Source: Shewanella vesiculosa
GTDB lineage: Bacteria > Pseudomonadota > Gammaproteobacteria > Enterobacterales > Shewanellaceae
Direction: 5' to 3'
Length of the DNA: 64,000 bases
Assembly: GCF_021560015.1 (NCBI RefSeq)
Contig: NZ_CP073588.1
Coordinates: 4,520,001 to 4,584,000 of the forward strand
The position numbers and the translations under genes were made by a program. The notes under the pieces are model-generated. The model had not been told where the DNA came from. It searched no databases and worked only from the letters and a program-made list of their open reading frames with translations. Below are positions 42,855-53,482 of this stretch, in pieces; the stretch's first letter is position 1; the number at the start of each line of letters is the position of its first letter.

Positions 42855-42868
42855 GGTTAGCGAGCTAA

Positions 42869-43954
42869 ATGAAAGAATCCGTTATCCGCAAGCTTGAAGG
42901 CTTGCTCGAGCGTAATGAAGAAGTATTAGCATTATTAAGTGATGCTACCGTGATTTCGGATCAAGACCGTTTTCGTGGATTATCAAAAGAATATTCTCAA
43001 CTTGAAAATGTAGTCAGTAGCTTCAAGGCGTTTCAACAAGCTCAAAAAGATTTCGACTACGCTAAAGAGATGCTTGAAGAAGACGATGCTGAAATGCGCG
43101 AAATGGCGCAAGATGAGTACAAGCAATCTAAACAAGTGTTAGAAAAACTTGAAGATGAATTACAAGTTTTACTCTTGCCTACCGATCCTAATGATGACAC
43201 TAACGCGTTTCTTGAAATTCGTGCGGGTGCCGGTGGCGATGAAGCCGCTATTTTTGCGGGTGACTTATACCGTATGTATTCGCGTTATTGCGAAGCGAAC
43301 CGTTGGCAGATAGAAGTCATGAACGTCAACGAAGGCGAGCATGGCGGCTTTAAAGAAATCATTGTTAAAATCAGTGGTGATGGTGCTTACGGTAAATTAA
43401 AGTTTGAGTCTGGTGGACATCGTGTTCAACGTGTACCAGAAACCGAATCTCAGGGCCGGGTTCATACTTCAGCATGTACAGTCGTGGTATTGCACGAAGT
43501 ACCTGAAGCTGAAGCGATTTCGATTAATGCAGCAGACTTAAAAGTTGATACATTCCGCGCCTCTGGTGCCGGTGGGCAGCACGTTAACAAAACTGATTCA
43601 GCGATTCGTATTACCCATATTCCATCTGGCATTATTGTTGAGTGTCAGGATCAACGTTCACAGCATAAAAACCGTGCCCAAGCGATGAGTGTTTTGGCTG
43701 CGCGTATTCAAGCTGTTGAAGATGAAAAAAGACGTAGTGCAGAAGAAACTACCCGTCGTAGTTTAGTGGCCAGTGGCGATCGTTCTGAACGTATTAGAAC
43801 GTATAACTACCCACAAGGTCGAGTAAGTGATCATCGTATCAACTTAACACTATATCGCTTGAATGAAGTCATGGAAGGCGACTTAAATGTCTTGCTTGAA
43901 CCCATTATGCTAGAACATCAAGCCGATATGCTTGCCGCGTTAGCTGACGACTAA
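42869..43954 (+). CDS. prfA: Peptide chain release factor 1
   Basis: Terminates translation at UAA/UAG; 361 aa. GGQ motif in [20 protein letters not shown] near residues 227-246, methylated by the product of the next gene. The PxT-type recognition loop ([20 protein letters not shown]) is intact. Begins 14 nt after hemA. Confidence 0.98.
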   Translation: MKESVIRKLEGLLERNEEVLALLSDATVISDQDRFRGLSKEYSQLENVVSSFKAFQQAQKDFDYAKEMLEEDDAEMREMAQDEYKQSKQVLEKLEDELQVLLLPTDPNDDTNAFLEIRAGAGGDEAAIFAGDLYRMYSRYCEANRWQIEVMNVNEGEHGGFKEIIVKISGDGAYGKLKFESGGHRVQRVPETESQGRVHTSACTVVVLHEVPEAEAISINAADLKVDTFRASGAGGQHVNKTDSAIRITHIPSGIIVECQDQRSQHKNRAQAMSVLAARIQAVEDEKRRSAEETTRRSLVASGDRSERIRTYNYPQGRVSDHRINLTLYRLNEVMEGDLNVLLEPIMLEHQADMLAALADD

Positions 43955-43963
43955 GGAGTTCTC

Positions 43964-44821
43964 TTGACGCAGTCTTCGTATTCAACAATTGCTGAAGCCC
44001 TGCAATGGGCTTATTCACAACTAGCCGCAACCTCTGAATCTGCTCACGTAGATGCAGAGGCATTGCTATTGCATTGCTTGAATAAAAATCGCAGTTTTTT
44101 ATATACTTGGCCTGAGCGACAACTGACGAGTGAGCAATTTAAAGCTTATAGCCAGATGATCGCTAAACGTCAAAATGGCACTCCGGTAGCGCATATTATT
44201 GGTGAACGAGAGTTTTGGTCATTACCTTTTATTGTTAATGACTCAACGCTTATTCCCCGGCCTGATACTGAAATTTTAGTTGAAACCGCACTGAACTTAT
44301 CTGTGCGTCACAATGCCAGAGTATTAGATTTAGGCACAGGAACCGGTGCTATTGCATTGGCGTTAGCATCTGAACGACCTAAATGGCGGATTACTGCCAT
44401 AGATAATGTTCCAGAGGCTGTCGAGCTTGCTAAAGCTAATCGCGGTAATCTTAACTTACCAGACGTTGAAATTATCCAGTCTGATTGGTTTTCAGCCGTT
44501 AAACAGCGCGATTTTGATTTGATCGTGTCTAATCCTCCCTATATTGATGAAGCCGATGAACATCTTCATTTAGGCGATGTTCGCTTTGAACCGCAAAGTG
44601 CACTCACCGCTGGCAATGAAGGCTATGCCGATTTGTATTATATTGCTGAGCAAGCGCGTGCTCATTTACTTACTGGTGGTTATTTATTGCTTGAACATGG
44701 CTATGAACAGGCGATTAAAGTTCGTGAGAAATTGATTGAACTTGGCTACCACAATGTGGCTACCGTTCGAGACTTTGGCAGTAATGACCGCTGCACGCTT
44801 GGGCAATGGATGGATGAGTAA
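43964..44821 (+). CDS. prmC: Release factor glutamine methyltransferase
   Basis: Methylates the Gln of the GGQ motif in RF1/RF2; 285 aa. SAM-binding VLDLGTGTGAIALALASERP and the NPPY catalytic motif in LIVSNPPYIDEAD are present. The start is TTG 43964, supported by AAGGAG at an ideal distance; no ATG is available. Nine bases after prfA. Confidence 0.97.
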   Translation: MTQSSYSTIAEALQWAYSQLAATSESAHVDAEALLLHCLNKNRSFLYTWPERQLTSEQFKAYSQMIAKRQNGTPVAHIIGEREFWSLPFIVNDSTLIPRPDTEILVETALNLSVRHNARVLDLGTGTGAIALALASERPKWRITAIDNVPEAVELAKANRGNLNLPDVEIIQSDWFSAVKQRDFDLIVSNPPYIDEADEHLHLGDVRFEPQSALTAGNEGYADLYYIAEQARAHLLTGGYLLLEHGYEQAIKVREKLIELGYHNVATVRDFGSNDRCTLGQWMDE

Positions 44822-44945
44822 TTCAGTATCTACAGGTATATATCTCGCTAAGTAAATAGCAATAATCCAAATATTAGTATGCGGCTGGTTGATCGAGTAA
44901 ACTAGGCGCCTTTTATTTTTACCTTTTTTTAATGAGACTTAATTA

Positions 44946-45341
44946 ATGGAAACATTTTACAGTTTATATCCAGCGGTAAAGCATACTCACATGATGTTTA
45001 TTGCCATGAGTGTGATCTTTTTTATCGTGCGTTTTGTTTTACATTTACGCAAGTCTCCCATCATGGAAAAAAAGTTTGTTAAAGTAGCACCACATGTCAT
45101 TGATACGTTTTTATTACTATCAGGCTTCACTTTGTGCTTTATGATCAAACAATATCCTTTTGTCGATCCATGGATGACAGAAAAAATAATCTGTGTTGCG
45201 GCCTATATTGCTTTAGGTGTGATGGCACTTAAATCTAACCGTAATAAGCTGTTTAAGTTTTTTGCTTTTATCGGCGCAATCGGTTGGGTAGTGTTAGCGG
45301 CCAAACTGGCTTATTTCAAACAAGTCGTCTTCATGGGTTAA
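44946..45341 (+). CDS. sirB2: SirB2 family membrane protein
   Basis: 131 aa with four membrane helices (for example FIAMSVIFFIVRFVLHL and IIWAYIALGVMAL-like segments). Family of unknown role, often in the hemA-prfA-prmC-sirB2-sirB1-kdsA cluster. Start ATG 44946; the 124-nt gap after prmC may hold a promoter. Confidence 0.88.
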   Translation: METFYSLYPAVKHTHMMFIAMSVIFFIVRFVLHLRKSPIMEKKFVKVAPHVIDTFLLLSGFTLCFMIKQYPFVDPWMTEKIICVAAYIALGVMALKSNRNKLFKFFAFIGAIGWVVLAAKLAYFKQVVFMG

Positions 45342-45350
45342 TTGGTTTTA

Positions 45351-46139
45351 ATGGCAAAATATCTTCTTGATGATGCAGTTTCGATACCTGAAACTGCATT
45401 TGAGCTCTCTGAACATCTTGGCTTTTCAACATCTAAACCTGCTATGTGGGCGTGGTATGAAATGGCAGGTTCAGTATTGAGTCACTATGTTATTGACCAA
45501 CAAGCGCGCCTTGAAGGTCTGTTTAAGTGGTTTTACAATGATTTAGGTTTTTGTGTTCGAGACGACTATTTTAGCGTCGAGGCTGCAGATTTAAGCTATT
45601 GCGTGTTAAAGCGTCAAGGCAATAGCACTACACTATCAATATTGTTAATTTTATTGGCTAAACAACTCGACTTAACACTCGAGGCGGTTTTATTACCCGG
45701 TAATACGGTATTAAAAAGCCAAGTGAATGATGTGGTTAAATACCATGATCCGCTAACCGGTAAAGAACTTAGCCGTCATCAATTGCATGCGTTAGTACGT
45801 GGTGAACTGGGTAATGCGGCTAAATTAAAACCAAGCCACCTTAAAACGGCTACGCTCAAACGGTTAATTAGCCGTATGTTACATGAGCTAAAAGCGGGTT
45901 GTATCGTCAGTCATAAATTTGAACAGGCAATGGAATGTTGTAATTTATTATTACAATGGCATCCAGACGATGTGCATCTTAATCGTGAACGTGCTTTTAT
46001 TGCCCAACAGTTAGGTTGCATTAAAGTGGCCATGTCGGATTTACAACACTTCATCGATTTGAGTCCGCATGATCCTGTGATTGAACTGGTTAAGATTCAA
46101 TTAAAGGAACTCAGTCAACATATGCAGGTTTATCATTAA
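45351..46139 (+). CDS. sirB1: SirB1 family protein (transglutaminase-like plus TPR)
   Basis: About 262 aa. The N-terminal half is transglutaminase-like (DDYFSVEAADLSYCVLKRQG, then SILLILLAKQLDLTLEAVLL) and the C-terminal third is TPR-like (HLNRERAFIAQQLGCIKVAM). In other members the catalytic triad is degenerate; activity is unknown. ATG 45351 is preferred to the upstream in-frame TTG. It lies 9 nt after sirB2. Confidence 0.85.
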   Translation: MAKYLLDDAVSIPETAFELSEHLGFSTSKPAMWAWYEMAGSVLSHYVIDQQARLEGLFKWFYNDLGFCVRDDYFSVEAADLSYCVLKRQGNSTTLSILLILLAKQLDLTLEAVLLPGNTVLKSQVNDVVKYHDPLTGKELSRHQLHALVRGELGNAAKLKPSHLKTATLKRLISRMLHELKAGCIVSHKFEQAMECCNLLLQWHPDDVHLNRERAFIAQQLGCIKVAMSDLQHFIDLSPHDPVIELVKIQLKELSQHMQVYH

Positions 46140-46163
46140 TGATTTGATAACCTGCAACCTAGG

Positions 46164-46192
46164 CAGCTTTGAGTTAACTCAAAGCTGCTTTA
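46164..46192 (+). terminator. Terminator after sirB1
   Basis: GCAGCTTTGAGTTAACTCAAAGCTGC, a 26-base perfect palindrome in two arms of 13, is followed by TTTATT and lies 25 nt after the sirB1 stop. Confidence 0.8.
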
Positions 46193-46322
46193 TTCGCAGT
46201 GAACTTCTTGCAAGTTGATTACCAGCGCGCAGCAGAGAAGTTATCATCATCGATTTTCATAACAGCAAAAATAATAACAATAACAACTAAAAATATAATG
46301 TATTTGTAAGGGAGAACTCTAC

Positions 46323-47570
46323 ATGTCAACGTCAGCAATGGTGAGCAATGATGCCACCGCCCTGGGTATACTCGCCGTTATTTTAGGTTTTGTTTTTTAC
46401 ACAAGCTCGTCCACTCATCCTTTTTGGCAAAAGTTTTATAAGTACATTCCAGCTTTACTACTGTGTTATTTCTTACCTTCATTATTAAATACCTTTGGTG
46501 TGATTGATGGCCATTCATCACAATTGTATTTTGTTGCATCACGGTATTTACTGCCTGCATGTTTGGTATTATTAATTTTAAGTGTTGATTTAAAAGCTAT
46601 TCTTAGCTTGGGCCCTAAAGCGGTTATTATGTTTTTAACCGGTACGCTTGGGATTGTTATTGGTGGGCCGATTGCATTAATGACAGTGTCGATCATCGAT
46701 CCATCACTTTTAGGTGGCAATGGTCCTGATGCGGTTTGGCGTGGCATGACAACCTTAGCGGGTAGCTGGATTGGTGGTGGTGCTAACCAAGCTGCAATGA
46801 AAGAAATTTATGAGGTTGGTGGCGAGATATTCTCCGTTATGGTGACGGTTGATGTCATCGTTGCCAATATCTGGATGGCCGTGTTGCTCTTTATGGCGTC
46901 AAAAGCCAAAGAGATTGATGCCAGAACTGGCGCTGACACCACAGCCATTGAAGCGCTGAAACAGAAAGTCGAAAAGTATCACGCCGAAAATTCGCGCATT
47001 CCTTCGCTGCGCGATATTATGTTGATTGTGGCAGTTGGTTTTGGTGTCACTGGTTTTGCCCATTTTGCAGCTGATTTCTTGGGACCGTTTTTCGAAGCTC
47101 ATTATCCATGGACCGAAGATTATAGTTTAACCTCTAAATTCTTCTGGCTAGTGGTTATTGTGACTACCGTTGGTTTAGGACTTTCATTTACTCCAGTGCG
47201 TCATCTTGAAGCGTCTGGTGCCTCTAAAATAGCTTCGGCATTTTTATACATTCTGGTTGCGACCATAGGTTTGCATATGGATGTGTCTAAAATAATGGAT
47301 ACGCCGATTTATTTCTTAGTAGGTATTGTGTGGATGTTAGTGCACGCAGGGTTAATGTTATTAGTGGCTAAACTCATTAAAGCCCCATTATTTTATATGG
47401 CAGTGGGTAGCCAAGCCAACGTTGGTGGAGCTGCATCAGCTCCCGTAGTGGCAGCAGCATTTCACCCAGCCTTGGCACCTGTAGGGGTGTTACTGGCAGT
47501 ATTCGGTTATGCATTAGGTACTTACATGGCTTGGCTATGTGGTCAGTTATTACAAATTGTTGCAGCGTAA
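46323..47570 (+). CDS. DUF819 family membrane protein
   Basis: 415 aa integral membrane protein with about eleven helices. The family is also seen as YjcL in Bacillus and has a sodium/solute-carrier look; substrate unknown. Conserved GMTTLAGSWIGGGANQAAMK and SQANVGGAASAPVVAAAFHP contain repeated Gly-rich turns in two half-repeats, suggesting an inverted-repeat transporter fold. AGGGAG precedes ATG 46323. It sits between sirB1 and kdsA, which are neighbours in E. coli, so it appears to be an insertion in that cluster. Confidence 0.85.
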   Translation: MSTSAMVSNDATALGILAVILGFVFYTSSSTHPFWQKFYKYIPALLLCYFLPSLLNTFGVIDGHSSQLYFVASRYLLPACLVLLILSVDLKAILSLGPKAVIMFLTGTLGIVIGGPIALMTVSIIDPSLLGGNGPDAVWRGMTTLAGSWIGGGANQAAMKEIYEVGGEIFSVMVTVDVIVANIWMAVLLFMASKAKEIDARTGADTTAIEALKQKVEKYHAENSRIPSLRDIMLIVAVGFGVTGFAHFAADFLGPFFEAHYPWTEDYSLTSKFFWLVVIVTTVGLGLSFTPVRHLEASGASKIASAFLYILVATIGLHMDVSKIMDTPIYFLVGIVWMLVHAGLMLLVAKLIKAPLFYMAVGSQANVGGAASAPVVAAAFHPALAPVGVLLAVFGYALGTYMAWLCGQLLQIVAA

Positions 47571-47578
47571 TGCGCTAA

Positions 47579-48439
<861 letters not shown>

Positions 48440-48550
48440 ATTATTAATAGCATTGGATGACTAATAACTCGATAAGTTGATTATTAATCACTTTAGCACT
48501 TTATAAGTGTCTTTTAATCGTCGTAAACAGTAATCTAATTGCCCTTGTAT

Positions 48551-48587
48551 AAGCCCTGACTTTTTACCAAGTTTCAGGGCTTTTTTA
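48551..48587 (+). terminator. Terminator between kdsA and the EamA gene
   Basis: AGCCCTGA pairs with TCAGGGCT, followed by T6. It ends 14 nt before the next start codon. Confidence 0.8.
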
Positions 48588-48601
48588 GAGCAGTAACCAA
48601 T

Positions 48602-49474
48602 ATGTGGATCATGTTTACCTTTCTCGCCGCATTCATGCAGGCGTGGCGCAATGCATTTCAAAGCAAGCTGAGTAAAGACGTCAGTGTGGCAGGCGTAACC
48701 TTGGCGCGCTTTATTTGGGCTGGTCCCATCGCAGCTGTCTATCTATTTAGTTTGCATCAATATTCCCCTACTGCAATACCCACTTTTAATGCCAGCTTCT
48801 GGGGCTTTGTTATTGGTGCTTCATCAATGCAAATTTTAGCCACAGGGCTTATGGTGAAGCTGTTTAAAATGCAGAACTATGCCATAGGTGCTGGGCTAGC
48901 CAAAAGCGAAGCCTTAGTAGCCGCTATCCTTGGGGTTATCTTTTTTGGTACTCAATTATCAATACTAGGTTGGATAGGCGTTGTCATCGGCGGTTTGGCA
49001 GTCATGTTGCTCAGTAGCAAGCAGGGTTTTAAACAGTTATCACTGAAAACGGTATTATTAGGGCTTGCATGCGGCAGTGCTTTTGCGTTGACATCCTTAT
49101 GGGTAAGAGAAGCCAGTTTAACCCTACAAGGGCCATTTACGCATCGTGCAGCCTGGGTATTGCTGTGGGTTATTGGGTTACAAACCATAGTGCTAATTGG
49201 TTATTTACTGGCAAAAGATAAATCGACTTTAGCAGCCTTGTGGCAACGACCTAAATTAACCTTAGCCATTAGCGTTTCCAGTTGTATTGGTTCGATTGGC
49301 TGGTTTAGCGCAATGTCGTTGCAGGCTGTACCGTATGTGAAAACCTTAGGTCAGGTTGAGGTGTTTTTCACCCTGATTATTGCGACCTTTTGGCTGAAAC
49401 AGAAAGTGAAAATTAATGATGTTGCCGGATTACTGCTAATCGCTATTGCGGCAATTTTAGTGATGTGGAGTTAA
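48602..49474 (+). CDS. EamA-family (DMT) transporter
   Basis: 290 aa, about ten membrane helices in two EamA repeats. The first reads FTFLAAFMQAWRNAFQSKLS; the second ends LLLIAIAAILVMWS. Substrate of this branch is unknown (metabolite efflux is typical). The stop overlaps that of the convergent reductase gene by 32 nt. No nearby gene points to a substrate. Confidence 0.85.
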   Translation: MWIMFTFLAAFMQAWRNAFQSKLSKDVSVAGVTLARFIWAGPIAAVYLFSLHQYSPTAIPTFNASFWGFVIGASSMQILATGLMVKLFKMQNYAIGAGLAKSEALVAAILGVIFFGTQLSILGWIGVVIGGLAVMLLSSKQGFKQLSLKTVLLGLACGSAFALTSLWVREASLTLQGPFTHRAAWVLLWVIGLQTIVLIGYLLAKDKSTLAALWQRPKLTLAISVSSCIGSIGWFSAMSLQAVPYVKTLGQVEVFFTLIIATFWLKQKVKINDVAGLLLIAIAAILVMWS

Positions 49475-50450
49475 TATTATTAGGCTTACTGAGTCGTAAA
49501 ACTCTCTCGAGGAGAGCTTGATTTTGGGGAACATCAAGCTGATGCGCCTTAGCTTGCTGGCAAATATAGCCATTAATCTCATGAATTTCAGTGGGTCTAC
49601 CGTGAGCGACATCTTGATACATAGATGAAAAGTTAGCTGAGGTTAACGCAATCACTTGGTATACCCGCGCACTCAGTGCTGCTTTATCTAAGTTGATGCC
49701 ATCACATTGAGCCACTTGGACTAATTCATCAATAATTGCCGCAATCTGTGCTTGGTATTGAGTCGCGGCTAATTGACCATTAGCACACTGATTTAATGCA
49801 GTTAATGGGTTTATGACTGCATTAATCGCCAGCTTTTGCCATAACACGGGTAAAACAGGCTGATGCCATTCAATGGGTTGATGGTCACTGTGCAGATGAT
49901 TTAGGCGCATCTTTAATGCTGTCGGCATAAGAGGGCCGCTAAAATGCCCCAGTTGGGTTACGCCAAAGCCGCTGTGTTTTACTTGCCACTGATTTTGTTT
50001 CAATGCCGCCTGCGATGTTGTGCCTAACGTCAATCCTTGATCCTTTGCCAATACAGCAGCCACCGAAAAGTGGGAGCCTAAACCATTGTGAAGTAATACA
50101 ATATGGCATTGAGGAGACAGTTTGGTTAACAAGGGGATAAGTGCTAGTTCAACTTGATAGGCTTTGACACACACAAGCAGTAATTCAACCTGGGCTAAGC
50201 GGTTATCTTCGGTGCCCAATATGGTCGCTAATGCTTTATGGCATTGCTGCTTATCGTCAATAAAATCCAGTTTTTGTTGCCGAGTTTGTTTATCTCGGCC
50301 AATAAACATCACATCGTCTACTTCTGGCGTTGGCGAGCAGACAGTCAGTTTGTGATACATCAATTGCCCAATTGCACCCGCGCCTAATATGGCAATCAGT
50401 CGATGACTATCGTGCGTGGATGATGGTGGCAATAGTGATGTTTTTACCAT
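49443..50450 (-). CDS. panE: 2-dehydropantoate 2-reductase-like protein
   Basis: 335 aa ketopantoate reductase family, which uses NADPH in pantothenate synthesis. N-terminal Rossmann LIAILGAGAIGQLMYHKL (residues ~17-34), the NxxxN-type lysine region WQKLAINAVINPLTAL (catalytic Lys), and a C-terminal helix with SMYQDVAHGRPTEIHEINGY, the family signature. Follows the VanZ-like gene by 5 nt, no own SD, so coupled. Paralogues exist, so the symbol is tentative. Confidence 0.82.
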   Translation of the reverse strand: MVKTSLLPPSSTHDSHRLIAILGAGAIGQLMYHKLTVCSPTPEVDDVMFIGRDKQTRQQKLDFIDDKQQCHKALATILGTEDNRLAQVELLLVCVKAYQVELALIPLLTKLSPQCHIVLLHNGLGSHFSVAAVLAKDQGLTLGTTSQAALKQNQWQVKHSGFGVTQLGHFSGPLMPTALKMRLNHLHSDHQPIEWHQPVLPVLWQKLAINAVINPLTALNQCANGQLAATQYQAQIAAIIDELVQVAQCDGINLDKAALSARVYQVIALTSANFSSMYQDVAHGRPTEIHEINGYICQQAKAHQLDVPQNQALLERVLRLSKPNNINSTSLKLPQ

Positions 50451-50455
50451 GTTTT

Positions 50456-50812
50456 TTAGCGATTCGCTTTTAATTTACGGTATTTAATCATCGAAAAATG
50501 CACTAAATAAAACAGGGCAATACCCGTAAGATCAGCGATAACATCGGCAGCTGATGCGCTACGATAGGGAAGACGTGATTGGATCAGCTCAATCAACACG
50601 GCATAGGTCGCCAAAGCGCTACACAAAAAATACCAGCGTGGTTTAAAAGCGTAATGAGCTAGGTAAGCAAGCGCAAAAAAGCTACCTAAATGGCCTACTT
50701 TGTCCATATGAGCAAAAGTCTGCGGATAACTTGGTTTTGAAAAAACAAGATAGCTTGTCACAATGATGGCGACAACTAAGGCAAGCTTGAAAATATTTTT
50801 ATAAGTGATCAC
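50456..50812 (-). CDS. VanZ-like membrane protein
   Basis: 118 aa, four membrane helices. Conserved DKVGHLGSFFALAYLAHYAF and the acidic ELIQSRLPYRSASAADVIAD loop are hallmarks of the VanZ-like domain family, of unknown biochemical role and not specific to glycopeptide resistance. Upstream partner of the reductase gene on the same strand. Confidence 0.8.
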   Translation of the reverse strand: MITYKNIFKLALVVAIIVTSYLVFSKPSYPQTFAHMDKVGHLGSFFALAYLAHYAFKPRWYFLCSALATYAVLIELIQSRLPYRSASAADVIADLTGIALFYLVHFSMIKYRKLKANR

Positions 50813-51150
50813 GAGCGTAATATTGGCCTAGTGAAGCGAGAAGATGGCTAATAATAAGAAACCTACTGAAAATTGTCACTCATTAACCTCTCTGGAAAGT
50901 CATAATTGTTATAGTCGAGCCATTTATACTGCTGATAATCGTAAGTTAATCATCGTTAAACTCAGTCTAAATAAGCCCTTTAGTGATATTATCAATAAAA
51001 ATAGCTGCTTGATGATTTTTTGTTAATCAATCACCAGTTAGTCATTAATAACCTCGTGATGACATCTGTGGTCGCACTCCACTATCCCGATAATGACTCC
51101 TAGTGTAAAATAGCAAAATATATATGTGATGAACCAAAGAGGAAAGCAAG

Positions 51151-51636
51151 ATGCCATCTATGGATATTGTGTCAGAAGTTGACGAAGAAGAATTACGCAA
51201 TGCGGTAGAAAACTCCCGCCGTGACGTTGCTGGCCGATTTGATTTACGTGGTAAAGAAATTGACATTGATTTGAAAGACAATGTGGTTACCTTAAAATCA
51301 GAAGATGATTTTATTTGTAAGCAATTAGTCGACATTTTGCGCATTCAGCTGAGTAAACGTAACGTCGATCCATCATCAATGGAAGTTGATGAGAAAGCGG
51401 TTCATAGTGGAAAAACCTTCAGCTTAAAAGTAAATTTTAAACAAGGTATCGACTCACTGATTGCTAAAAAGCTAGTCAAAGCTATCAAAGACAGCAAGCT
51501 TAAAGTACAAGCTGCTATCCAAGGTGATTCAGTTCGTATCACTGGTAAAAAACGTGATGACTTGCAAGCTGTTATGCGCCTAGCGAAAGAGTCTGATCTT
51601 GGCCAACCATTCCAGTTCAATAACTTCAGAGATTAA
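51151..51636 (+). CDS. yajQ: Nucleotide-binding protein YajQ
   Basis: 161 aa, two ferredoxin-like repeats; E. coli and Xanthomonas relatives bind tRNA/GTP and cyclic di-GMP respectively. N-terminal [18 protein letters not shown] and central [18 protein letters not shown], plus C-terminal [20 protein letters not shown], match closely. SD GAGGAAAG before ATG 51151; a strong terminator follows. Confidence 0.97.
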   Translation: MPSMDIVSEVDEEELRNAVENSRRDVAGRFDLRGKEIDIDLKDNVVTLKSEDDFICKQLVDILRIQLSKRNVDPSSMEVDEKAVHSGKTFSLKVNFKQGIDSLIAKKLVKAIKDSKLKVQAAIQGDSVRITGKKRDDLQAVMRLAKESDLGQPFQFNNFRD

Positions 51637-51661
51637 TCCTGAAGACAGCCATTCTGAACAG

Positions 51662-51696
51662 AAAAAGCCGATATGGGTCACCCTATCGGCTTTTTT
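51662..51696 (+). terminator. Terminator of yajQ
   Basis: AAAAAGCCGATA pairs with TATCGGCTTTTTT. The rest of 51637-51974 holds no gene I can support. Confidence 0.9.
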
Positions 51697-51974
51697 ATTA
51701 AATTAAGCGAATTATTTTTTTTAGTTTGTTAGGAATATGACCGAGGCTGTCGTACGTCATGGCATTTTTCCCGCAACAATGGCTGTAAAAATGGTGACGG
51801 CAATCTATTTATTCCAATGACCAATATTGAAAAATTGTTTTAAAACGCCCAAGAGGGTAGACATCCATTGCAACAATCCTCATGGATGACTAATCATATA
51901 CTCGTTCTGAGATGTATCGACATGAAACCAGCATTGTTAGGCGACAGCATGCTGTTTTTCTCTGAACAATATAC

Positions 51975-52805
51975 CTAAATAATATTTGCTGCTTTAACCG
52001 CATCAACAAACGTCCTTGAAACGGGGACTTCAAGGTGATTGCTTAGCAACAATGTCATTTTCCTATTTTGTTTATTTACTGATACGACCGCATCACTTGC
52101 CACCCACCATGACCTATGAGTTTGTAAGCCAGGAAACCCCTCAAGCTGTAGTAAAGCATCTTTCAGACGCATCAATAGCATGTGACTACCTTTATCGGTA
52201 TGCACTTTCAAATAGTGATCGTCCATTTCTAAGCACAATAATTGGCCGCGTTTGTTGATGGGTAATAACGACATAAATTGCTCAATTTGAATACTCTTGG
52301 TATCAGTCGTTGAGGCATGCTCTTCAATCACTTTTGTTGATAATTCCAACTGCTGTTGCTGTTGTTTAACATGATTCTGCCACACACTAAAAAAGGTAAT
52401 AACACCGCCAATCACTAATGTCTTAGGCAGGAAATGAACAAAGTCATTGATGAGATTAATAGGGGAATTAAAAAATATCATGGTGATTAATGGCACAACT
52501 AAACTCATTAATATACTTGCTATTAAAGATGATATTGCAACACGTAGCCAAGGAGCACTGAACTTCTCAGATAAATATTTATGCCCTAGATTGATTAACG
52601 GTGAATAAATAAAATAACCACAAACACACGTAAAAACCCAATAGCTAATTGACATAAAGACCGGCAGCTCATGCATGCCAAACGGTGCTAAAAAACCAAT
52701 AAAAAGTCCTATAGATATTACAACAAGTAGTTCTCGCAGTAATTTACTTTTATTAAAAGTAAAGTTTACCGATTGATTTTTAGTAGATATTTCACGAATC
52801 GCCAA
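51975..52805 (-). CDS. Membrane-bound LytTR transcriptional regulator
   Basis: 276 aa. About four helices (LLRELLVVISIGLFIGFLAP onward to near residue 145) then a Gln-rich linker (KQQQQQLEL) and a C-terminal LytTR DNA-binding domain, residues ~180-276, with MDDHYLKVHTDKGSHMLLMR and QTHRSWWVASDAVVSV typical of the beta-rich fold. No receiver domain, so it is a one-component membrane sensor. It points away from the DUF2141/carotenoid oxygenase pair with a 188-nt shared promoter region, the likely target by proximity. Ligand unknown. Confidence 0.88.
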   Translation of the reverse strand: MAIREISTKNQSVNFTFNKSKLLRELLVVISIGLFIGFLAPFGMHELPVFMSISYWVFTCVCGYFIYSPLINLGHKYLSEKFSAPWLRVAISSLIASILMSLVVPLITMIFFNSPINLINDFVHFLPKTLVIGGVITFFSVWQNHVKQQQQQLELSTKVIEEHASTTDTKSIQIEQFMSLLPINKRGQLLCLEMDDHYLKVHTDKGSHMLLMRLKDALLQLEGFPGLQTHRSWWVASDAVVSVNKQNRKMTLLLSNHLEVPVSRTFVDAVKAANII

Positions 52806-52993
52806 TGGTACACATTCCTTTTTAGTGACATCTTACGAAGTTTTTAACCCATTTTACGTAAAGCGGCTGTTGCTTTTCTAATGCCCATTCTATCGTCTAT
52901 TTAACAAGACGCAACGGTGATACTTCACCAGCATATTCCAATTTAACAAGTCAACGTGCCTGCACAATGACACCATTTGCTAAGGATATAAAA

Positions 52994-53464
52994 ATGAGCA
53001 TCAACAGCCAGAAAATAAATGTTAACAGCAATAAATTAACCCAAGTCATACTGACCTCAATACACTGCAGTTCATTGTTTACTTCATCGGTTTTTGCAGC
53101 AGATATCTCTTTTGAAATAGAGGGCGTTAACGCTCAACCCAGTAAGATTTACGCACAGCTGTTTAATAGTCAAGACAGCTATTCAAAAGGAGAGGCATTT
53201 AGTGCTACTTATCTTCAAGCTAAGCAAGGTATCAATAAGGTTATTTTTACTAATATTCCTGTCGGTCAATACGCTATTCGCTTCTTTCAAGACGAAAATA
53301 ATAACGGCACATTAGACACCAACCTATTTGGAATGCCATCAGAAGGTTATGGATTTTCAAACAACGCCAAACCTAATTATGGTCCAGTTGGTTATCAAGA
53401 TGCGGCATTTACCGTAACCGAACAGCAAGATCCCGTGATTAATCAAACCCACATTATCTACTAA
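52994..53464 (+). CDS. DUF2141 exported protein
   Basis: 156 aa; a signal peptide (ILTSIHCSSLFTSSVFA, cut near residue 36) then a beta-sandwich DUF2141 domain with IPVGQYAIRFFQDENNNGTL and GMPSEGYGFSNNA, the family signature. Role unknown; often next to carotenoid or lipid-modifying genes. ATG 52994 has AAGGAT upstream; a longer start at 52967 is less likely. Followed 18 nt later by the carotenoid oxygenase gene, so an operon. Confidence 0.8.
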   Translation: MSINSQKINVNSNKLTQVILTSIHCSSLFTSSVFAADISFEIEGVNAQPSKIYAQLFNSQDSYSKGEAFSATYLQAKQGINKVIFTNIPVGQYAIRFFQDENNNGTLDTNLFGMPSEGYGFSNNAKPNYGPVGYQDAAFTVTEQQDPVINQTHIIY

Positions 53465-53482
53465 CATAGGGAAGTGCTAATT

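Noticed and set aside
46164..46189. Perfect 26-base palindrome considered as a regulator operator
   Set aside because: It follows the sirB1 stop and runs into a T-rich tail, so a terminator is the simpler reading.
50844..51026. Sixty-codon plus-strand frame (MANNKKPTENCHSLTSLESH...)
   Set aside because: Weak ribosome-binding site, no recognised family, composition like intergenic DNA. It may be a small gene, but I cannot support it.
51730..51820. Short frame MTEAVVRHGIFPATMAVKMV downstream of yajQ
   Set aside because: Only 27 codons, after a strong terminator, with no recognisable match.
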